From Mauremys mutica (lineage: Eukaryota; Chordata; Testudines; Geoemydidae): DNA of 64,000 bases. Below, piece after piece: positions 55,345-64,000 of the stretch; positions within the stretch are counted from its first letter, which is position 1; each line of letters starts with the position of its first letter. Made by a program: the position numbers and the translations under genes. Location: NCBI RefSeq assembly GCF_020497125.1, contig NC_059082.1, forward strand, positions 51,730,524 through 51,794,523, in the 5' to 3' direction. The notes beneath the pieces were generated by a model that ran no database searches, was not told the DNA's origin, and was given only the letters and a program-made list of their open reading frames with translations.

Positions 55345-56800
55345 CCAGTCCAGTCCCAGCACAAGATCATCTTTCCTCCCTCACGAGGGGACGGTGGCCC
55401 AGACCCTCCCAGGTAGGCAGGGAGTTAGGCACCTAAATACCTTCTAGAATCTGGGCTTATCTTTCTTCCTGCTCCTCCCCCTCGCATCTAGCTCTATTCC
55501 CAGAGCAGGTACAGGGCAGACAGTGGCTGTGTAAAGCATCCCCGCTGGGCTTTTAGCTTTGGCCCCATGGAACCCTTGGCCTCCCTGCTGACTCAGCCAA
55601 CCAGTCGCAGTGGGGATTCAGAAGGGCACGGACACCTGGACCATTGTCAAGCTAGACTGAGTCCAGCAGCCCATCTCACATAGCCCCTAGAGGGAGCTGC
55701 TGTCAGCCAGTCCCACCCTGAGCTGGGATCTGACCCAGCGACCCAGCAGTGAAAGGTTCAGACCATCATCAGCCCCCGTCGTACGTGGCACTGGTAACTC
55801 TGGCCCATGACAGAAAGGAGCAGTGAGGGGTGGAGGCAGAAGGCAGTGGGGCGGGAAGGCCTTGCAGCCAGTAGTTTATATTGTAGCTGGGACAACGTAG
55901 TAATGGCAGTATAAGTTGCTGCCACGCATTCATGCCAGCAAACCCAGAGACTGCTGGGTACCTGGGTGGTTTCCCATTACCACCCGAGACCCTGGCATCA
56001 GGATTGTCCCATGGGAGGAATCACCCAAACCACAGGGAAGGCATCATCCAGCAGCTTGTCAGGCTCATTTTCCATTCGCCACTTCCTGTTTCATTCAAGT
56101 ACATAGCAACAGAGGTGAGTTCCTGCTCTGTGCAAGTCAGAACAGGCCAGGACCACAGCGGCAGAGGCACCTGGCTCACATCTTGCGGCAGGTGGGTTCC
56201 CAAGCTGTGACATGCAGCACACTGGAAGAAGCGGATAGATGTGGCTGCAGCTTAGGGGATGCTGTCTGCAAAGCTGAGGGGCTGGTTTGAAAGCGCATCC
56301 TGCAATTCATTAATAAATAACAGGCCCAATGAATGATGACTGCTTGGAGCACCTATCATGCCTTTCATCCTGGGTCTCACACAGCCTTATTACCATTGAT
56401 GAATTAACCCTTACTCACATGCCAGGACTCTGGGACAGGATCATTACAGAGAGGGAAACTGAGGCAGAGAGCAGGGAAGTGCATCGCCCAAAGAAAAGCC
56501 AGGGGCAAAAAAGCAGGAGTAGGATTCTGGAGTCCTGCCCATAGCTCCAAGACTTGATTCCTCAATGCAGAGATGGCATCTCTGTCTGAGCAGTCAGCAC
56601 TCAACAACCTTCAGCTGCAATAAAAGACTTCACATTCAGGCAGCAATAGCACGAAGCACACAGCATACGATCTCAGTTATCCTGCTAGTAACATGAGCAG
56701 TCCCTAGGCCTGCTATCATTGTGGGGTGCTACCTGGCTTTAGGTAAATGGAGTAACCATAGCTGGGGACAGAGAACCAGCCTGGCGTGGGGCCGGTCTTG
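55345..56800. other. Non-coding stretch, nothing firmly recognised
   Basis: AGAGAGGGAAACTGAGGCAG near 56448 is a minus-strand MIR-like word in a degraded copy. Otherwise no repeat or gene is identified. Confidence 0.35.
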
Positions 56801-56805
56801 TGGCA

Positions 56806-56890
56806 TCATAGAATATCAGGGCTGGAAGGGACCTCAGGAGGTCATCTAGCCCAATCCCCTGCTCAAAGCAGGACCAACCCCAACTAAAGC
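56806..56890 (-). repeat. CR1 LINE 3' end, 85 bp
   Basis: CATAGAATATCAGGGCTGGA and AGGGACCTCAGGAGGTCATC reproduce the 3' end of the CR1 copy at 34980-35030 with few differences. This is an extreme 5' truncation. Confidence 0.88.
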
Positions 56891-56894
56891 AGGC

Positions 56895-58025
56895 TTGGGG
56901 AGGCCCACACCTCCCACCTGGTTCCTTGCAGCTCCTTTCTCTGGCTACTTCTGCCCAATTTGGGGAGTAGAGCTGTGGCTTTGAGGTCTGGATTCAGGGC
57001 CTAGCCCTCAAAGCCCTGTACCGCTACCCTGATTACTCCAGTGCTCCTCCAGGCAGATGGCGTTTGCACTGCTGGAAGCACTGTTTGGGCCCTATTTTCT
57101 CAGGAATCGGGGGGGACTCATGGGATTCTTGTGGCTTTTCAAAGTATTTGTCTCCGTGGACATTATTGGTCCTTGCTGGGCGGGGGGAGGGGGAGAGGTC
57201 TGAACTGAGATAATAGCTATCCCAGAACCAGTGATCCAACACAAACAGCCTCTGCCAGCAGACTGCCAGTCACTCCAACCCATTCAACCCCCGCCCCCAC
57301 CGCCCCCAGAAGTTGCTCTTCACATTGCCCCTACAGAGAAAGCAAACACTCACACTCGGCACCGTGCTGCTCAGCAGCCATTGATCTAATCGCTCTCAGC
57401 GGGGTGTATGCGTGGCTGCCATGCAGTGGCTGGACCGCAGTGCAAGAGCTTCTGGGTTTACCTAAGGGCCGATGGAGGGTCGGAGCAGAAGTGGGGCAAG
57501 GAGAAATCCCTGGAGGAAATGAGTTGCCCAGACTGCCATGGAGATGCGTGGCACATACTGTCCATTGGCCACACAGCCATAGTGCCAGCTGAACCAGTTC
57601 TGCTGAGCGCTCGAGCACTGCCAGGTGCCGTGGGCTACACTGGAGGTTAACAGAAAGCAGGAGCACACCACCACCACAAGGCTAGGACAAGTGCCAACAT
57701 AAAAGATCACAAAGGGGCTGCACATTGGGAGTGAGGGGCACCAGCAGAGCGCTGTGGGAAGCCCAGGACCACAGGGAGGATGTAAATCAGCAATAAAAGG
57801 TGCAGGCAGAGCTGGGGGGGGGGAAATCCAGGGCTGGAGGAGCAGGGGGGCTGCAGGTTGGGACTGATTGGTATTGGCAGAGCAGTATGGGGAGCCCAGC
57901 ACTGGGATAGCAGGGGGGCTGTGGGCCAGGATTGAGGTGGACTGGCAGAGTTCTCGGGGGTCCCAGGGCACCTCCATACACCCTACCCCAAACCAGCGGA
58001 GTGTCTCTGCCACGACTCAGCCCCA
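56895..58025. other. Non-coding stretch, nothing recognised
   Basis: Overlapping open frames up to 183 codons on the minus strand (57462-58013) have no domain and no supporting splice sites. Confidence 0.35.
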
Positions 58026-58029
58026 CATC

Positions 58030-58320
58030 ATAGCCCTCTGCCCTGCATAATGGGAATGATTGATAAAGCCTAAATGTATTCCAGCCACGTCCATGGGCTA
58101 ATTTCAATTTCCTAGTAATTATGCAAATGAATGTGGATTTAATTAAGGGCAGATTTCATTAAAGACTTCTTGGGAAAATGGAAACACAGAGAAGGGGAGA
58201 GGGAAAGAGAGAGGGGAAGGAGAGAGACAAAGGCTGTGTCAGCCCCGGAAGATAAATGATGGCAGGCATAATGAAGGGGATTGACCAATCCCACACTCCA
58301 ATTTGTGCTCACTTAATTGG
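58030..58320. promoter_or_regulatory. Candidate conserved non-coding element
   Basis: A block contains TAATTA twice (58116-58121 and 58140-58145), the octamer ATGCAAAT at 58121-58128 overlapping the first, AATGATTGATAAAGCC near 58055, and further GATAAATGATGG and GACCAATCCC words near 58250-58290. Such dense homeodomain and POU-type words in otherwise GC-rich, repeat-rich DNA resemble a developmental enhancer. There is no transposon end around it. Conservation cannot be tested here. Confidence 0.3.
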
Positions 58321-58329
58321 GGGGGGGCT

Positions 58330-61300
58330 TCTTCCTAGGGGGGCATTCAGCTGAGGCTGAGATGGCATCACAGCAGGTGACAAGATAAAGAGAATCCTGA
58401 ATTCCAATGAAGGCACCTGCACTCCTTTTTGTGTCTGTCTCATTCCCGTCTTCCTTCAAAACGCCTCCCTTCTTTAGCATAAACGCAGGCACCTGCTGTC
58501 TGTCCCTCTCTCTCCCCATCTCCCTGACAGGCATTTCCTGGGACCATCCTGTCCCCGCCCCTCTTCTGCTCTAGCAGGAGCCATAAAGCGCAGCCTTGAT
58601 GCTACTCTGGCATCACATCATGGCTCTTGGATTGCCAGGGCTCTGCCATTACCTGTGTTTGAGCCTTCTGTCATGTGCACTATAGATCCGCCTCCACGCA
58701 CAAGCATGCTATGCATTAAATGTATATTATACACCTGACACTATTGTAGTGTGTGCACAGAAGTGTACATGTGTTACGGGCTAGATCCACATAGAGCATG
58801 GGCATTACAATGCCTAGGTACCCTGCTGCCCAGTGGAATTCTCAGCCCTGAGTTAGCCACCCAGGCTCCCCCTATGCATAGGGAGACTGAGACAGGGAAA
58901 GGCATTCTCAGGGGCTGCCAGGGCTGGGCAGGAGTGAAATGCAGAGAAAAGGGGTAGGGCTTAGGACCCAGATTCACAAAGGTGTTTAGGGGTCTAAGTC
59001 CCACTGATCTGGGCCTTGGGCACTTAACTGGCAGGCAGAAGGGATGTGCTCTCTCTGCTCTGTCTTCCTGGCCAAGAACCCTCTCCTGGGGTTAGAGCTA
59101 ACCAGCAAAAAAATAAATTGAGAACGAGACCCCATTATACCCAATAGGCCAGTGGTTGGGAAAGTCATCTGGGATGTGAGACCCCCAGATTCCAATCCCT
59201 GCTCTACTGGATTGGGAGCAAGGACTTGAAGCCAGGTTCCACCCCCAAGGTGAGCATGGTGACCACCTGGGCATGTGGGTAAGGGCATCTCCTGCTGGAG
59301 CTGCTCCAGTTTGTCTAAATAAATTCAATGTTCACCGGGAGAAAGAGCAAGGCTAGCCCAGTTCTCACAGGGGCTGTGGGACAGTTAGGTTCATGGGCCT
59401 GCTCACCGCTCCACTAACTATTGAATTAGCTCTGCCAAGTGCAATAGCTCCAACACTCCACATATGCATGTCTTTTATGGGGCCTGGTCCCTGCCGGGAG
59501 ACAGGCAAGGGAACACTTTGTTTGAGAATCCCCCTTCATGTCCGCTGGCCCTGCAGCTTGCACTAGGGCTGAGCAGCTCATTCCCTGGGGGCCAGGCAGC
59601 TGTGCACATGCCTGCCAGCAGAGGGCTAGGCAGTACCTGAGAGGTGGCTTTGAAAATGTCATTGGAATTAGATGTTGGCTGTAGGCTTTTAAAGAGGCAG
59701 TGAGGCACCAAAGTCGCTTTGTGGATCTACCTCCATATTAACCCCCCAACCCCCACCCTCAGACACGCTATGTTAAGAGAACATTAAGGTTGCAAGTCAA
59801 GTGCTCAACTTAGGAAATGCCAGAATGAAGGTTTCCCATCAGACCTGTGCATCAGCTTTCTGTAGAACACGTACAGCTCCTGGCCCATGGTTCAGTACCC
59901 TGGAGGCTGTGTTCTAACCAGCCCTCAGCTCCCTCCCCATGCTGGATATGCAGCTGACTTGTCCTTCTGGCTCCCCAGGCTTCCTGTTCTAACTAATGGG
60001 ATAACCGACGCTTCTGTTCTCTACAACCCACGGCTGTGCAGATAGGGCTTGCAAGCCCAGCCTTCTATCACTTCACTGCCTGCCCTGAACATCTTTGAAA
60101 CTTACAGCCAACTTTGAATGACAAGGCTCCAACTTGAACAGAGCAGCCATACAGCACGTCTTGTTCACAGCATGGTATCCAACAGATGCTTAGATATGTC
60201 TAAGGCACCCATCACCACAGGGCCACCCACAAACTGGCACTGACCCAATGAAATTGGGTTTAATTCCCACCCCTAGCCATTCTGGTGCAATGTGATGATG
60301 GCCATTTGGGCCGACACACCAGTGACTGAACTCAATGCATGAGCTGCCAAGGCTCTGTAGGTAGGGGCCATCACAACTCCTGTTCTCTGTGAATCAACAC
60401 AAACGGGGAACTGGTCACACAGAGTCACCAGAGGGTTCCACAAGGGCATGTGGACACTTTTGCTTCAGATTAAGAGAGTGATTTCATTCAATTACATTTA
60501 AACCACTTGTAACATGAAACAGCCATCTGCGCCCAGGTTTGTGCTGAAAGAATGCCAGGGGTGAGTTCAAGCCACGTTAGTTATTTCAGTGCTCGCCTGG
60601 GTGAAAACAAGTCCTAAAGGAGTGATTAGGCAAAGAAATTAGATAGATAGAAATTATACAGAGAGAGAGATTAAGTAAAAGGGAGGGAGATCAGAGAGAG
60701 CAATTAGATACAGTGATCAGATAGCAAGAGACTAGAAAGAGGGAGACAGGACACAACCCAATTTGCCATTTGCCTGTTTGGTGGCAGCTCTGCCTGGTTG
60801 ACTGATTCCATTTATCATCTGTGTCAAGCACTGAGAGGGGCTAGGTGATCACAACAGCCTGGCTTTGTAATCTATGATTCGTTTCTCCATCCCATGATTT
60901 ACGCCATTGGAGGCGCTCCACCCCCATGCACTGCTCTCTCCAACCATCTTGTTTTCCTGATTGCTCATGAGCACCCATAGGTTTTAATTATTGCCCAGCT
61001 CCCTAGCACACATGGCACTGTCTAATGCATGAGAAAAGGCGCAGGCTCTGCCCTGAGGTGACTGGCTAAATCAGACAAGCCCCCCGGGTAATTTTCAAGC
61101 TACTCTGATCTCTCCCAGCTTCCCAGAGTCTGCAAATTTGATTAGCGCCATGGTTTGAAATGCAAGTGTTCAACCCATCTCAGCCCATAGCTCATGCATA
61201 GAATCAGCTAAGTGAGCCTGGCTCGGCCACCACATTGCATATTAAGTGTTGGATATAAACGGAAGGGGTCAAGGCACCAGGGACCCATGATCAAAACTTT

Positions 61301-61885
61301 CTTCCATCCTACAGTATAAGAACCTGCAAGAAACCCTGAAGCAGCTGCTAGGGTGTTCCCACAGGACTAGAAAACCCTGCATATTCTTCATCTCATTTTG
61401 TGTTCTCCTGTAATCTTTCCATCAGTTTACCCCTCCCTAAATTGACTGGGTTACAAGTGTCACTTGGACTTTTGGTAACACTGTGATCATCCAGCTGGCT
61501 CTGAATCACACTCAGCCAATGCTTGTTCCAGGCTGGCTGCAGCTGTGCAGTTACTACCCCTGCCTCTCCCTTTGCAGGGGTGCAGGCATGTGATAGGTAA
61601 CTCCCAGTTGTCCCTTTGGAGGGCATCTCCTCCATTGCAGGCAGAATGGTGGCCATGACCTGGTTTGGATGAAATAAATAACAATGTCCTTAAATTTCTT
61701 ACCCTGGGGAGAAGAGAAGCAGAGAATACATCTCCCTCGAGGCAACCTTTACCCATGGATTTGTGCCTTTCTTTTGCTTCTTTGTGATGAAGGGAGAAAG
61801 CCTGAAAGGTTTGGGAGAGTAGGTTTTTATTAGAAATTCAGGTCTTGCCTCCTCTGGGAGACTCTGTGGACAACCAGCAAGCTTG
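58330..61885. other. Non-coding stretch, nothing firmly recognised
   Basis: No exons, domains or transposon ends are identified. The part 60620-60755 is rich in GAGA and ATAGATAG words. Short AT-rich patches resemble unique sequence. Confidence 0.35.
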
Positions 61886-61889
61886 TGGC

Positions 61890-62235
61890 ATCAGGGATTA
61901 TTATTTGTATTCCCATTGCAGCTAGAGGGCTCAGCCAAATTGAGGTCCCATTGTACTAGGCCCTGTATAAACACCTGGCAAGGTGCAGTTCCTGCCCTCA
62001 AAAAAGTTTATGATCTAAATAGACAAGACCATCAAAGGACAGGAGGGAAACAGAGGGGGCAATTTTCCAAAGCACAGAGACCATTTAAGCACCCAATTCC
62101 TACTGAAAGTCAAGGGGAGATGGGCACCTTCCTCCTTTAAGAATTCTTTCTGAAGCAAGATGGCCAAGGTCACAAGGCTGGGAGTAGAATGCTGGGCTGC
62201 AGTCTGTTACCCTACCCACTGCACCATGTGGTCCC
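61890..62235 (-). repeat. Old interspersed repeat with MIR-like part
   Basis: TTGAGGTCCCATTGTACTAG, TGTATAAACACCTGGCAAGG and TATGATCTAAATAGACAAGA are the shared tail. GATGGCCAAGGTCACAAGGC and CTACCCACTGCACCATGTGG follow as a reversed MIR-like core. Confidence 0.6.
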
Positions 62236-62594
62236 CAGGGAAGCACTGTTTCATTAACTGAAATGGGACCTGATTTTATTTGTACTGTTTAAAACTCTCT
62301 GGACCAGATCCTCAGCAGAGCTATGTCAGTCACAACAGCTGAGGAGCTGGCCCTGTGGAGGGCATCTTTTATTTATGCTGGCCACTTAATTCAAACACTT
62401 GGGTGAAAAGCATTCTTCATTGAAGAGTCAAAGCCTCCACCCCTTCAACGAAGGGCCAAGAAAGATTGTGATTCACCTCTGAGTCAGCCAGAGAACCCTC
62501 CAGCAAAGAGCACAGACCAGAGCTGACATTCCCAAGGTTTTTAAGGTTAAAAATAAATAAATAAACCAAGCAGAACAATTCTGTGTATCCGTAC

Positions 62595-63275
62595 TTAACA
62601 GGGTTCACTACTCACCAATGGGGCACCTCCTCGTGGCTCATCTGGGAGTTAGCCACTAGTTGGACAGCCCTTAGGGCAGTCTTTTCCCTTGTGACCTGGC
62701 CTTTCAGGGAGTCACTTCAGTCCTACACTTCCAAGGGTCTGTCAATCTCCCTCTAGACAAGCTGTCCCTCAGTCAGTCCAGGCAGTCATCCATTCTACTG
62801 CCAAGGCTGTCTCACTTCCCCAGAAGCTGGTAGGGGACCTGGGCCCACCCTCTACTCTGGGAGCCCACCCAGGGATGCTGTGCTCCCTGGCTATGGTCTA
62901 CTGACTCCCAGATGGGGTTGCTGCTTCCCTGGACTCTGTCCTGCTTCCTCCTTCCATCCTCAGGGTTTACCACCTGTCTGAGCTGCCTCCACTCCCCATG
63001 GCTACTTCACCTTGTGGCTTCTTGCCAGACTCTATAATCACTAACAAACCTCCCTTTGGTCAGGGGGTGGCTTTAGCCTATTACCCATGCACCCCCTTCT
63101 ATGCTTAGCTTCTTAGTTTTATAGGAGCCCTGCCTGTGCCTGCCCAGGTGAGTTTCATCCCTAATTAAGCATTATTGAGCCCTGGTTCCCCTCCACGTGC
63201 AGCCTATGCAGTTATTTGGCCCCTCTCTCCTGCCTTCACCCCTTCAGGCCTGGTGTGGGGGGAACACCCCATCAC
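62595..63275 (-). repeat. Unclassified interspersed repeat (possible LTR-type), second copy
   Basis: It begins GGGTTCACTACTCACCAATG, continues with GGGCACCTCCTCGTGGCTCA and ends near AACACCCCATCACAGTGTG. It compares with 29925-30745 in start, end and C/T-rich interior. It has no coding content. Family and class are uncertain. Confidence 0.35.
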
Positions 63276-63837
63276 AGTGTGTTTGAAAAACCTGTCAGGC
63301 TTTTGTCAGACACACTCAAGGAGTGAAAAATGGCACAAACTCCTTTTTGTCCCCTTTGGGAGGTCACCTTTAATCTAGCTGGTGCTAACTATTGGCCTGC
63401 GGTGCTCTGATGTCTGCTGACTTTTGCCCACAGATGAGGGGCGAGATCTGACAGCACCAGCACTAGCAGGTCCATTTCCCAAGCCTGCCTGTGCACTAGA
63501 TGCTGAGGAGCTCTGCCCACATTGGCACATATAATTATTACTGCAAATACATCATGCACTCTCCGGGGCTCACACGTTTTATTCCAGCAGAGGCACCCTG
63601 ACTCCTAGCATTAGCGACTCTTAATGTGCCAGGCAAATTCATACTTACTGTGTGGCAGCAATGGGGCAGTCAGCTCCAAACGACAAGGGCTGAATTCCTG
63701 GGCTGTCCCACTCCATGCTGGGAGGTGAGCCAGGTCAGCCAGGCAGAACAAGCCTGTGTTTGCACTATGCACAGATCAGCTGTGCAGGTCTCCCTCTCCC
63801 AGGAGGACTGCTAAGCAAGAGCACAGCCTCAGTGATT

Positions 63838-63915
63838 AGTGTGTGTATGTATGGGTGGGGGTGTGTGTGGCTGGTTAAGTGTGTGTCTGTGGGTGTGCAC
63901 TTGTGTGTATGTATG
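63838..63915. repeat. GT-rich simple repeat
   Basis: TGTGTGTATGTATGGGTGGG and GTGTGTGTGGCTGG are followed by further GTGTGT words. It is imperfect and probably variable in length. Confidence 0.75.
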
Positions 63916-64000
63916 GGCTGAGATGAAGCCTGCTGAATGCCTTCATTCAGAGACAGGAGAATGAAACCCTGAGCTACCCCAGAGGTTAATGGCGAGCAGG

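Noticed and set aside
1..64000. CRISPR arrays, operons, rRNA, phage or plasmid features
   Set aside because: The sequence is vertebrate nuclear DNA; no such structures were seen on either strand.

Overview
This window is vertebrate nuclear DNA, almost certainly from a cryptodiran turtle. Four lines support that. There is one multi-exon kinase gene with canonical GT-AG introns. There is a tRNA-Lys-derived Pol III SINE of the tortoise CryI type at 2548-2713. CR1-type LINE copies are frequent and one is about 3.2 kb long. Several short hAT-type DNA transposons of the kind common in chelonian genomes carry intact 8-bp target duplications. Nothing prokaryotic is present: no operons, CRISPR arrays, IS elements or rRNA.

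Only one protein-coding host gene can be supported: SBK1 (SH3-domain-binding kinase 1), plus strand. Its three coding exons are 41467-41662, 43088-43290 and 46376-47164. They join in frame to 395 codons with every catalytic kinase motif present and the C-terminus complete. The exon holding the ATG has its own splice acceptor, so at least one non-coding 5' exon lies upstream, in or beyond the left part of the window; I could not locate it. A long 3' UTR probably runs to an AATAAA at 52822.

The left 41 kb and the right 11 kb are gene-poor and rich in repeats. In order: a CryI SINE (2548-2713); a 1.8-kb hAT element with a G-rich minisatellite and a CpG-rich segment that looks like a first exon (2765-4580); an ancient L3/CR1 LINE relic (about 5700-6990); and a nested transposon stack (10118-11643). 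In that stack a palindrome was entered by a hAT MITE and a Penelope-like retroelement, and the latter was entered by a TA-flanked mariner/Tigger-type MITE. MIR-like SINEs and T-rich dispersed repeats are scattered throughout. A degenerate minus-strand CR1 LINE at 34977-38150 keeps reverse transcriptase, endonuclease and an SGNH-esterase ORF1 fragment. A tandemly amplified repeat tail lies at 40499-40745.

Right of the SBK1 coding region are a hAT MITE inside the probable 3' UTR, a GT-rich minisatellite, a 109-bp hAT remnant at 54039-54147, and a homeodomain/octamer-rich AT block near 58030-58320 that could be a regulatory element. Repeat names are given from recognition alone, without a database search.
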